The notes under the pieces were generated by a model. It had not been told where the DNA came from, ran no database searches, and saw only the letters and a program-made list of their open reading frames with translations. From a virus, in the IMG/VR virus record IMGVR_UViG_3300001473_000074, positions 1 to 38,441 of that record: a stretch of 38,441 bases of DNA. One strand, written 5' to 3'. Shown here piece by piece: positions 23,616-31,286 of this stretch. Position 1 is the stretch's first letter. Every line of letters begins with the position of its first letter. The position numbers were made by a program, and so were the translations under genes.

Positions 23616-24701
23616 ATGGATCTTCGGCTATCAGCAAATTTCAGCGACCGTGTTCCCCTGCGCGGGTCCCGTGTGCCGCAACGGGAGATGGCGGACAAAC
23701 TCCAGTCAGCAAGCCCCGCCGCCTGGCCTCAGGACAGGATCGATCGGGCCTGGGCCGCGATGGGGGAAATGGATTCGGTGCGGCCCCGGTCGCCATCGGT
23801 TCCTTTTTCAGGACTGAATGCCGAGGAACGCCGCCGGCACAACGTCGCCCTGAAGCGCCAGGAACTGGCTAAACGAATGCCGAAGGCGAGACGGGCTGCG
23901 GAGGACTATCTCGGCCGCGCCTCCGACGTCCTGGCGCGTATCGGCGGCACCGCATGGCACAGCGCAATCAAAGCCTGGGACCCCGAAGATCCGCTCGGGC
24001 CGGATCCCGAAACCGTTAGCGAATGGCGGCGGCGCGGATTGCCGCTGGATCCTGCTTACGGTCCAGTGATCTATCCCTTCTCCGCCATTGCCTTTCAGTC
24101 GATCCCGACCGCACTGGACATGGGAGCCCGCAGCCTCAACTGCGCGTTTCATGGCGGGATTTCGGCGGTCGGTCAAACCATGCGTGAGTTTGGCTCACCG
24201 TCCGGCAACAGCCGCAGGTTCGAGCGGGACATGCGGGCAATGCCCGAGACCCTGGCCCATTGTTACGATTCGGACAAAAATCCTCCGTTACCATTGATAG
24301 CGGGGGAGAATTCTCGGTCCGCTTTCGCGCATACCCGACAAGTCTTAGTGTCAAACCTCTACAACAGGAGCGGTACGATGATTGACTCGTTCGATATTGG
24401 GCTCAAAGAAGTGTCTATTATGTTCGTTGAATCCCTAAGTGCCATGCAGAATCAGTCGAAATTCGAGAAATTCAAGGAGTATGCGAAAGGACGAGGTGGA
24501 ACAGTCCTTTCGGCCTGCAGCTTTGCATTTGATCATCTGGACGAAAAAGCCATTGAAGAAATTAAGGGGGAACTGGACGAATTACTGGAAGAAGATGAGT
24601 GTGCAATTTTCATAACGTCCGTTCCGGCACAATCGAAAAAAATAATCCTCGGTAAGCCGGTTACGCGCGATGTGCCGATCATTGTCCGGGGCAGCGACTG
24701 A
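23616..24701 (+). CDS. Toxin-like protein I, pre-toxin region fused to an immunity-like domain
   Basis: A 361-residue frame from ATG 23616. Residues ~70-220 (IKAWDPEDPLGPDPETVSEW; a hydrophobic glycine/alanine stretch; SRRFERDMRAMPETL) resemble the central region of toxin F (NAWDLGDPVGLNVQTRIEQR ... RRLARDILGMVQMSL), apparently a shared pre-toxin domain. After about residue 225 the composition changes abruptly to AT-rich, acidic sequence without a recognisable toxin fold. An internal ATG at 24378 with its own ribosome-binding site begins what looks like a separate immunity gene in the same frame. I infer that the toxin domain was deleted and the two reading frames joined. Ends 71 bp from the convergent SDR gene. 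Confidence 0.5.
   Translation: MDLRLSANFSDRVPLRGSRVPQREMADKLQSASPAAWPQDRIDRAWAAMGEMDSVRPRSPSVPFSGLNAEERRRHNVALKRQELAKRMPKARRAAEDYLGRASDVLARIGGTAWHSAIKAWDPEDPLGPDPETVSEWRRRGLPLDPAYGPVIYPFSAIAFQSIPTALDMGARSLNCAFHGGISAVGQTMREFGSPSGNSRRFERDMRAMPETLAHCYDSDKNPPLPLIAGENSRSAFAHTRQVLVSNLYNRSGTMIDSFDIGLKEVSIMFVESLSAMQNQSKFEKFKEYAKGRGGTVLSACSFAFDHLDEKAIEEIKGELDELLEEDECAIFITSVPAQSKKIILGKPVTRDVPIIVRGSD
24378..24701 (+). CDS. Possible immunity gene nested in frame at the end of gene I
   Basis: ATG 24378 is preceded by CAGGAG at 9-14 bases and opens 107 acidic residues (FVESLSAMQNQSKFEKFKEY; AIEEIKGELDELLEEDECAI). AT-richer than the region before. Size, charge and position match the immunity genes of the other modules. 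Because it is in frame with the upstream gene it may be translated alone, as a fusion, or both. Confidence 0.4.
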   Translation: MIDSFDIGLKEVSIMFVESLSAMQNQSKFEKFKEYAKGRGGTVLSACSFAFDHLDEKAIEEIKGELDELLEEDECAIFITSVPAQSKKIILGKPVTRDVPIIVRGSD

Positions 24702-24772
24702 ATTGCATAACTCAAGTTACTCTGGTGCTTGCTGGGCACCGGAAGGACGGGAACGGATCGGTTCACTCAAAG

Positions 24773-25537
24773 TCATGCCCGGCTGATCGAAACGCCGCCA
24801 TCGACGATCATCGCGGTGCCGGTCATGAAGCTTGATGCATCGGACGCAAGATGCAGTGCCGACATGGCAATTTCTTCAGGCGAGGCGATGCGTTTCAAGG
24901 CGTGCAGTCCGGCCACGAAATCCCGCGCCTCCGGCGTGTTGGCAACGCTTCGGCCCATCGGCGTATCCGTGCCGCCAGGCATCAGCGCGTTGACCCGGAT
25001 ATTGTCGGCGCCGTATTCCGTTGACAGAACCTGGGTCAGGCCCACCAGTCCCGATTTACTCGCAGCGTAGGAGGCCATTCCCGGCATGCCGACTGTATGG
25101 CCGACGAAAGTCGACGTGAAGATGATCGACCCGCCGCCGCGTTTCTGCATCGCCGGAATCTGATGTTTGGCGCCAAGAAACGCGCTTGTGAGATTGGTAT
25201 CGATGGTTTCCTGCCATTCCGCGAGTGCGATCTCCGTGATCGCTCCCATGGATCCGAGCGTGCCTGCATTGTTGAATGCGATGTCGAGCCCGCCAAAAGT
25301 CCGGACCGCCAGATCGACGAGCGCGGCAGCGGTGGCTTCATCGGTGATGTCACCCGCATAGGCGATGGCAGTTCCGCCGATATCGGCAATCTCGGCAACC
25401 AGATCGTCGAGTTCCCGGGCACGGCGCGCTGAGACGACGAGTCTCGCGCCTTCGTGTGCAAACAAGAGGGCCGTGGCTCGACCGATGCCGGAACTGGCTC
25501 CCGTGATGATGGCGACTTTTTCGTTCAGGGCATTCAT
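24773..25537 (-). CDS. SDR-family oxidoreductase
   Basis: A 254-residue classical short-chain dehydrogenase/reductase. The NAD(P)-binding glycine motif is TGASSGIGRATAL (residues 12-24), NNAG is at 89-92, and the catalytic set is N114, S142, Y157 and K161 (YAASK). The C-terminal segment GTAMIVDGGVS is typical. ATG 25537 has GGAGAG upstream. Length and motifs are complete, so the enzyme is probably active; the substrate cannot be inferred. A host-type cargo gene on the minus strand, convergent with gene I. Confidence 0.93.
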   Translation of the reverse strand: MNALNEKVAIITGASSGIGRATALLFAHEGARLVVSARRARELDDLVAEIADIGGTAIAYAGDITDEATAAALVDLAVRTFGGLDIAFNNAGTLGSMGAITEIALAEWQETIDTNLTSAFLGAKHQIPAMQKRGGGSIIFTSTFVGHTVGMPGMASYAASKSGLVGLTQVLSTEYGADNIRVNALMPGGTDTPMGRSVANTPEARDFVAGLHALKRIASPEEIAMSALHLASDASSFMTGTAMIVDGGVSISRA

Positions 25538-25814
25538 GACTGCTCTCCGTGTTCGGTTTCATTGATCCGTTGGGCACAGAGCTAAGTCGATGGAATTGTT
25601 CGAGCCACCCGATTTTTTCAGCCGGAACTGGCGAAGGGACCGTTGGGCCGGCGATCAGTTTCCGTTTTTCGATCGGTGGCCGAAAATTGGCAAAGCTGGT
25701 GCGTTCCGGGAGTCCGCAACAAAAATCAATCCACGGGCTTCGAGTGACATACCCGAGGAACAACGTTCCATCGAGCGCCACTTGATGCCCTTTTTCAAAT
25801 TTGGAGACGGCTGC

Positions 25815-27203
25815 ATGACCCTAAAACGTCATCGCCAATCAGATGCTTTGTCCCGAGCCCAAGCTCTTTATCAAAGGGCAATTGCGACTTCCAGGGCAAC
25901 TGTCTCACTGGATCCGGTTTCCCGGTTCCTGGCCCAGGGGAGCTCGGCGCGACTGTCTCCGCCACATGCCTTCATGATTCCCGGAGGCTCCGATGTCGGG
26001 CAATCGGGCCTGGTCGCCCGCCCTGATACGCAATACCGGACCGGACGGCGCGCAAGTCTGGAATTTGCTGCCGATGGGAATTCGATGAGCAATGCTGCCG
26101 GCGGACAATCGCGCCGCCGCCATAAACCGGCAATCGAGGCTTTGCCTGGTGCTCCTGTTGGCGGTCTGGCGACTTCATCGCGGGCAGGTAAATCCGTCCA
26201 GTCGTCAGCAACGGTCTCCAGAGGGGCGGTTGTTCCGACCCCGAGGTCTGGGTCGGCAGGGACCGGCCTGCCGACACATCAGGCCGGCAACAAGCCCAGT
26301 TACCCTGACCGGGTACCCGCTGCGCTCGAGCGCGTCTGGGATGTTTCGAAGAAAAGGTTTTTCAACGCTTGGGATCTCGGCGATCCAGTCGGCTTGAATG
26401 TTCAGACCCGCATCGAACAGCGACGGCCGGGAGGCTATTTCCATGGCCCAATCGGGTTTGCGAATGAGGCTATTTCTGGTCCCCTGATTGCCGTTGGTGA
26501 CACCATTTTGCGGGCCGGCAAAGGATTGCTGCAGGGTGGAGCCTTTGGCGTCAACCAGATTGCAACCGAGTTGGGTCTGGTTGGCCAGGGCGACAGAAGG
26601 TTGGCGCGCGATATCCTGGGAATGGTTCAAATGTCTTTGGGCCGCGCCGGCTCGGCGCCGAATTTTGCCGGTAAGACCGGGCACGTCCGGCACGCGTCCC
26701 CGAAAATCAGAAGGCGCATCTCCGCAGAACCGCGGCTTTCGGCAACACGCCGTCAGCAAGATGGCGCTCTCAGGTCGGGGCGTTTGGGCTCGGGACACGC
26801 GACGAGGATTTCCACTCAACCAGAACCGCCGGCTGGCGCGTATGAAACGATTTTTCCGCGCGGCCCAGGAGCTTCTGTCGGAGGCCTCCCCAACGGGTAT
26901 ACCTATGTCTCGAGATGGGCTTCGCCTGAGGAAGCGCTTCTCTGGCTTCAGAACCAGAGCACGGCAATTCCGAACGGAATTGGACGTCAGGCCGGCCGGG
27001 TTCATGTGACGTTGCCTGGAGCGCCACGTCCAGGCGGTGTGAAGTCTGTGCGAATAGATTTGGCGATACCCAGGGCCGCCCTGATGAAAACCGGTGATGA
27101 CCAGTGGCGTCAAATCTTTCAACCGGTTCAAAGCACGCCTATACACAATGTGCAAATACACATTCCTAAGGATGGAAAAACACTTGGGAGATCCAAACCA
27201 TGA
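25815..27203 (+). CDS. Polymorphic-toxin-like protein F
   Basis: A 462-residue protein from ATG 25815 (GGAGA upstream); the frame stays open to 25590. The N-terminus has the clearest copy of the shared motif (RAQALYQRAIATSRATVSLD followed by PVSRFLAQGS). A pre-toxin region (about 165-275) resembles that of gene I. The C-terminal ~130 residues form a distinct domain (YETIFPRGPG, YTYVSRWASPEEALLWLQNQ, RVHVTLPGAPRPGGVKSVRI, WRQIFQPVQSTPIHNVQIHI) seen, as I recall, at the ends of bacterial polymorphic toxins. An ADP-ribosyltransferase-like fold is one possibility from the aromatic/arginine pattern, but this is a guess. Overlaps its partner gene by ATGA. Confidence 0.65.
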   Translation: MTLKRHRQSDALSRAQALYQRAIATSRATVSLDPVSRFLAQGSSARLSPPHAFMIPGGSDVGQSGLVARPDTQYRTGRRASLEFAADGNSMSNAAGGQSRRRHKPAIEALPGAPVGGLATSSRAGKSVQSSATVSRGAVVPTPRSGSAGTGLPTHQAGNKPSYPDRVPAALERVWDVSKKRFFNAWDLGDPVGLNVQTRIEQRRPGGYFHGPIGFANEAISGPLIAVGDTILRAGKGLLQGGAFGVNQIATELGLVGQGDRRLARDILGMVQMSLGRAGSAPNFAGKTGHVRHASPKIRRRISAEPRLSATRRQQDGALRSGRLGSGHATRISTQPEPPAGAYETIFPRGPGASVGGLPNGYTYVSRWASPEEALLWLQNQSTAIPNGIGRQAGRVHVTLPGAPRPGGVKSVRIDLAIPRAALMKTGDDQWRQIFQPVQSTPIHNVQIHIPKDGKTLGRSKP

Positions 27204-27487
27204 TACCAGCCACTCCGGAATTCGGGCTGCTTCTGCGCAAAAAAAGCCTGAGTGAAAAAGAAGTTGCGCTCGCTGAATTGACTGAAGCAATGAAGGGCGC
27301 CGAACAGGTCGGTGAAGACGCTCACCTGATCTCCTACGGCCCCTGTTTCGGTGCCGAGGCGCTGGACGGCTATATCAAGAGTTTGCAGAATATCGGCTTG
27401 GATTACTGGGATGATTTTGTCGAATTTTCCGGTGATTTTCCAAGCTGGTGCCGGTTCAGAGTTCACTATTCCGAAGATGCCGAATAA
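27200..27487 (+). CDS. Candidate immunity protein for toxin F
   Basis: A 95-residue acidic protein overlapping toxin F by ATGA. Helical first half (KSLSEKEVALAELTEAMKGA), then LISYGPCFGAEALDGYIKSL and an aromatic, acidic end (YWDDFVEFSGDFPSWCRFRV). Small size, acidity and translational coupling are what is expected for a cognate immunity protein. No named family recognised. Confidence 0.65.
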   Translation: MIPATPEFGLLLRKKSLSEKEVALAELTEAMKGAEQVGEDAHLISYGPCFGAEALDGYIKSLQNIGLDYWDDFVEFSGDFPSWCRFRVHYSEDAE

Positions 27488-27597
27488 TTGCTTGAGGAAA
27501 AGCTGTCGGGGCAAGTACGAATGAGGGAAACGCGTAATCGCGATGGGTCAGGAAGCGAGCCGGATCTTCCCGTAACTGGGCACTGTCTGGCTGAGAT

Positions 27598-27837
27598 ATG
27601 TCGGTTGCAGGAAGGCCTGTTGCGGACGTTTCCCTTGCAAGCTCCGGTCTGTCCATCCTGATCGGGAAGGGTACGGCCATACACACCAGATCACCCCACG
27701 ACGAGGAATATACATTCTGGTTGAGTGATTTTGAAACTTGGGGGTCCGGTGGTGATTGGTCGATTGTGCAAGATTTTGGAGACACCTATGTCAGGACGCC
27801 TCCGAAAAAAGTGGGAGCAGAGGATTCGGACGATTGA
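27598..27837 (+). CDS. Small hypothetical protein, possible immunity remnant
   Basis: A 79-residue frame of low confidence. The second half (YTFWLSDFETWGSGGDWSIV) has the aromatic, acidic character of the immunity proteins here. No clear ribosome-binding site. Possibly the end of a second immunity gene. Between 27838 and 28053 I see only the AT-rich leader of the next gene. Confidence 0.25.
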   Translation: MSVAGRPVADVSLASSGLSILIGKGTAIHTRSPHDEEYTFWLSDFETWGSGGDWSIVQDFGDTYVRTPPKKVGAEDSDD

Positions 27838-28053
27838 TAGCGCCGGTGGTGGGGTGCGCTGCCATAGGTCCGGATGTGATGCACCACGCGCCAAATCGTG
27901 ACCCCAGTCATCAGCAACGGAAAATTTCAATATATTTGCCCAAGATCGTGTTCGTAACCTTACACCTTAAGCCTGTTTGCGTCGGCCCCTTGCCAAACTT
28001 TCGAATTAACGCAATGTTAACACATCGCGTATCTGCCGGGAGTTCAAGGCGGG

Positions 28054-28809
28054 ATGAGAAAGTTCAGTGTTTCAGTATGTGCCGGGCTGTTGCTGGTCGC
28101 CAGCTCGCAGATGATCTGGTCGGCCTCCGATCGGGCGGACCCGGAGATCCGCAAATCCGTTCAGCGCTATGAGGGCGAAATGAGGGACGGTAGGCGGCAT
28201 GGCCGCGGCATTCTCGTTTTTGCCAATGGAGACCGCTATCGCGGCGATTTCAGCGACGGCCGGATATCGGGAACCGGTGATTATCTGTTTGCCAACGGCG
28301 ACCGTTACAGCGGCGGCGTCCTGAACGGCAAGGCACACGGCAAAGGCCTTTACGTGTGGGCCGCAGGGCACCGTTTTGAGGGCGATTACCGAAACGGCAA
28401 AGCCCATGGCCATGGCAAATTCACCTGGGCCAGCGGCCATCGTTACGAAGGCGATTACCGCAACAGCAAGAAGCACGGACACGGCGTGCTGACCTATGCC
28501 GGCGGCAACCGTTATGAGGGGGATTGGGTCGAAGACGCAAGGCATGGTCACGGCGTGTTCGTTTGGGCCGATGGTGGGCGTTATGAGGGCGACTATCGCA
28601 ATGGCGTTGAACACGGCAAGGGTCTGCGTGTGTGGGCCGGCGGTCGGCGCTACGAAGGCGATTACCGCAAAGGGACCCAGCACGGCTACGGCCTGATCGA
28701 TTTCGGCGATGGTCGGGTCTACAGCGGCGCGTGGCATCAGGGCTGTTTCGACAACGGGCTTGTCAAACTCTGGGGCGAGGGCAAGACGCAGAAAGAGTGC
28801 GGTTTCTGA
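28054..28809 (+). CDS. Exported MORN-repeat protein
   Basis: A 251-residue protein with a signal peptide (MRKFSVSVCAGLLLVASSQM, cleavage after about residue 24). Roughly eight MORN repeats of 23 residues follow (unit pattern G-x-x-x-[WF]-A-x-G-x-R-Y-E-G-D-[YF]-R-N-G-x-x-H-G), covering nearly the whole mature protein, and a short tail with two cysteines. MORN repeats form elongated beta meanders that scaffold membranes or proteins. The bacterial role of such exported repeats is mostly unknown. Repeats are regular and unbroken. GC-rich like host genes, so it is probably cargo rather than part of a toxin pair. Confidence 0.85.
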   Translation: MRKFSVSVCAGLLLVASSQMIWSASDRADPEIRKSVQRYEGEMRDGRRHGRGILVFANGDRYRGDFSDGRISGTGDYLFANGDRYSGGVLNGKAHGKGLYVWAAGHRFEGDYRNGKAHGHGKFTWASGHRYEGDYRNSKKHGHGVLTYAGGNRYEGDWVEDARHGHGVFVWADGGRYEGDYRNGVEHGKGLRVWAGGRRYEGDYRKGTQHGYGLIDFGDGRVYSGAWHQGCFDNGLVKLWGEGKTQKECGF

Positions 28810-29018
28810 ACCGCTGCGTCGTTGAATATCTCGGATCTGTGGATATCCGAACTTGGCGACAGCAATGACCGACAAAGAAACCGGCCTGGCGCAGATCGAT
28901 TTTTCATCGGATCCGCGTTGACAGACCGTGATGGACTCCCGCTACCTCTCAGATAAGTTTAAGGGACATCACTGTTCCTGTGTGATTGCAAGGAGCGCCA
29001 GTTTCTGGCTGAATATCC

Positions 29019-29290
29019 GCTAGCCCGGACATCTCACACTCTGCACGGTCTACGCCGCACACAATTGCCTGCTCGCAAGGAGCGGGCGGGAAAAGCGCAG
29101 TGGGACTGCGGTTGAGCGGCGCGACGCGGCGAGCAGGCAATTGTGTGCGGCCCGCAGGGCGCCGTCCTGCTGACGACAGTGTGCGTCAAACCCCTTGCCC
29201 GATGTCCCACATCGCGCTGCGCGGTTTTCCTGCCCTGTCGTCAGCACGACGACGCGCAGACCATGCAGAGTGTGAGATGTCCGGGCTAGC
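29019..29290. mobile_element. MITE-like element with nested palindromes
   Basis: A 272-bp segment bounded by 33-bp terminal inverted repeats (29019-29051 and 29258-29290; 32 of 33 match, ends GCTAGCCCGGACATCTCACA). Inside are two more hairpins: a perfect 23-bp inverted repeat (29054-29076 with 29129-29151) and a perfect 12-bp one (29168-29179 with 29235-29246). No ORF of transposase type is present. The layout fits a non-autonomous transposable element able to fold into a branched structure. I could not identify a target-site duplication. The flanks 28810-29018 and 29291-29522 hold no gene I can support. Confidence 0.75.
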
Positions 29291-29522
29291 AAGGCGCAGT
29301 GTGCATTGAATCGCCGCTCAGCAGACCCTCATGAAACTGCAATAAAACCGCTTACTCTACAGTCCGTCGATGGCCATGGATTGACAGTTAGCCAACTTCT
29401 CCCAGACGCTGCAAGTCGCTGCGCTGACCATGCACGGCGCCACCATGGCCTCAACTCTGTTCGGAATGACCGTTTTCCGATCAAACAAGGCGTTTTCTTA
29501 AGCCAGGTCATTCGCTGGATAC

Positions 29523-29741
29523 TTGAGGCGTGATTCCGCCTCAATCCATATTTCCTCTCTAACATGGAGACGTCTTTTGCCCGCTCGCTTCCATCAGCAG
29601 TTGCCTGCATCTCTCCGCCCTTCCTTTCTGTTCTCACGGGTCGATAACTTGGAACCGGTAAACCTCTTGGATCCGACTTACAGGCTTTTCGCCCGCACCG
29701 AGAGCATGCGAAACGTCACTGGGCCCTATCTCAATGCGTGA
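29523..29741 (+). pseudogene. N-terminal remnant of toxin-like gene G, ended by TGA
   Basis: This frame contains NLLDPTYRLFARTESM, a close match to the shared toxin N-terminal motif (NLLDPTHRLFARSGY in toxin E). It ends at TGA 29739-29741. The next reading frame, carrying the toxin C-terminus, continues in the same phase three bases later. The start of the remnant is unclear (TTG 29523 is weak). I infer a nonsense mutation in a once continuous gene. Confidence 0.6.
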
Positions 29742-29744
29742 CAA

Positions 29745-30197
29745 TTGACGCGTGTTGGTCAATCGTCTGCATACCTTGGTCCTGGAATACGACAAGACTC
29801 GCGCAAAAAGGATAATCGCCAGATTGCGATGAGCGCAGCCAAGCATGCGGAAAGACTTTACCGGTTGTGGCAGAAGAGCAGAAAGCTATCCCGGGTTCCA
29901 TCTGTCAAACGTGATTCTGTGCTTCCCGACAAAGCCTGGGAAAAAAATGCTCCTCGCCAGGTAAAGCCGGGAACGAAGAAACTTCAGCATCAAAAGTTTA
30001 ATCAAAGAACGAGAAAGCTGGAACATTCCGACGTGGAATATGACGAATATGGCCGCCAGAGAAAACGCACCGATTATACCGACCACGGTTATGGAGACCC
30101 GACGTTAGGCGATCGCTATCATTCAAATCCGCACACGCATATATATGAATACGGCCCCGGAAAATCCCACGGCCAGATCCACAGGTTCAACAAATGA
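29745..30197 (+). CDS. Toxin-like protein G, C-terminal part with histidine motif
   Basis: A 150-residue frame after the nonsense codon, with possible starts at TTG 29745 and ATG 29829 (122 residues). Basic and helical at first (SAAKHAERLYRLWQKSRKLS), then a C-terminal domain EYDEYGRQRKRTDYTDHGYG ... YHSNPHTHIYEYGPGKSHGQ with five histidines in about 35 residues. Tails of this H-x-N-P-H-x-H type occur in small polymorphic-toxin domains, probably metal-dependent nucleases, though I cannot name the family. It overlaps the next gene by ATGA. The toxin domain may still be made from an internal start, without the shared N-terminus. Confidence 0.55.
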   Translation: MTRVGQSSAYLGPGIRQDSRKKDNRQIAMSAAKHAERLYRLWQKSRKLSRVPSVKRDSVLPDKAWEKNAPRQVKPGTKKLQHQKFNQRTRKLEHSDVEYDEYGRQRKRTDYTDHGYGDPTLGDRYHSNPHTHIYEYGPGKSHGQIHRFNK

Positions 30198-30544
30198 AGA
30201 GCATAGAAGAGATCAACAGTTGGTTCCCAAAAGACGCAAGTGTTGCGAACTTGCAAATCGACTTTGATCGGCGGGAACTCCAATACAATTTGATGTTGGT
30301 GCTGGTGGATGGTGACGTGGCCATCCGAGAAATCGGATCAGATGTGCAAAAGCAAATCACTTTGTATTTCTGGAACGTTTCTAATCTAAAATTGGAGAAA
30401 TTTGGTGGTGGTTTGCAACAGTTCGTGCATCTCGAAGTTTCGCGAATGCGCGCCGGGCATGAGGGGAATAACTACTTCATTGAGGAAATAGAGACAGACA
30501 ACATTTCCTTTAATTTCTCCTCCGTCGACAATCTGACGGAATGA
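30194..30544 (+). CDS. Candidate immunity protein for toxin G, Imm50-like
   Basis: A 116-residue acidic protein overlapping gene G by ATGA and AT-rich. The sequence alternates beta strands (ANLQIDFDRRELQYNLMLVL; QITLYFWNVSNLKLEKFGGG; FIEEIETDNISFNFSSVDNL), which resembles the Imm50 family of polymorphic-toxin immunity proteins (start with I-x-x-W-F, strands with L-x-F and N-L-x-L). The family call is from memory of the pattern. Its stop lies ten bases from the end of the convergent GST gene. Confidence 0.6.
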   Translation: MKSIEEINSWFPKDASVANLQIDFDRRELQYNLMLVLVDGDVAIREIGSDVQKQITLYFWNVSNLKLEKFGGGLQQFVHLEVSRMRAGHEGNNYFIEEIETDNISFNFSSVDNLTE

Positions 30545-30554
30545 ACACACCTGG

Positions 30555-31214
30555 TCAGTGCGGCTCGGCTATCCATCCGGTTGTCTGTGCTTCGTCCGTA
30601 GAGTAAGCAGATTCCTTGAACTCGGGAAGGCATTCGCACTTGTGCCGATGGGTTTCGAGTTTGCTGGCACGGCCTTGGCTATAGAGGTCGGGAAGTTTCT
30701 CCGACAGATATGTTGCCGCCGTCACCACGGCCAGGTCGGCCCGGGTCATGCCATCGCCGACCATCCAATCCGCCCCAACCCTTTCTTCAATCCAGGCGAG
30801 GGCCGAAAGAATCTGGCGCTCCAGGCGTGCGATCCAGTCCGGGTCGTGTTTGCCGGGAGCCCGGCGGGAAAACTCTATCCCGCGCTCATAGGTTTTTTCG
30901 GCCAGTCCGATCCCGACCGCTTCAATCCGGAGCATGCTCCGGAGGGCATCGTTTCCCGCGTCCGAACCGGGAACGAGGCGGCGGTCGGGATCTGCGATGC
31001 TGTCGAGATATTCGATGATGGCGCGGCTGTCGAAGAGTAAGTCGCCGCTGTCCAGCTGCAGGGCCGGCACCTTGCCGAGCGGATTGACCGCGAGCATGGC
31101 CTCGAAATCCTGGAATACCGACAGCACCTGGCGCTCGAACCTGAACCCGTAATGATTGAGGGCCACCGCAGCGCGGCGGACGAAGGGGGAATCGTATTGG
31201 CCGTAAAGGATCAT
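30555..31214 (-). CDS. Glutathione S-transferase family protein
   Basis: A 219-residue protein with an N-terminal thioredoxin-like domain (ILYGQYDSPFVRRAAVALNH, the S-P-F-V-R-R active-site region; GKVPALQLDSGDLLFDSRAI, the cis-proline and glutathione-binding strand-helix) and an all-helical C-terminal domain with MTRADLAVVTAATYL. ATG 31214 has GAGGA upstream on the minus strand. Length is typical of bacterial GSTs. A conjugating or detoxifying role is usual for the family; the substrate is unknown. A host-type cargo gene convergent with the toxin G module. Confidence 0.9.
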   Translation of the reverse strand: MILYGQYDSPFVRRAAVALNHYGFRFERQVLSVFQDFEAMLAVNPLGKVPALQLDSGDLLFDSRAIIEYLDSIADPDRRLVPGSDAGNDALRSMLRIEAVGIGLAEKTYERGIEFSRRAPGKHDPDWIARLERQILSALAWIEERVGADWMVGDGMTRADLAVVTAATYLSEKLPDLYSQGRASKLETHRHKCECLPEFKESAYSTDEAQTTGWIAEPH

Positions 31215-31286
31215 GATCGTCCTCGACAATTCGGCCGCAGGAACGCGGCGAACGCCAATTCATAACCGTATGTGAAAGGAAAGACC

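Noticed and set aside
25590-25814. N-terminal extension of toxin F from 25590
   Set aside because: The frame is open, but ATG 25815 has the ribosome-binding site and the shared N-terminal motif follows it at the expected distance.
29019-29290. CRISPR array or tRNA-like structure
   Set aside because: The repeats are inverted, not direct and evenly spaced, and no cloverleaf with a CCA-type end is present.
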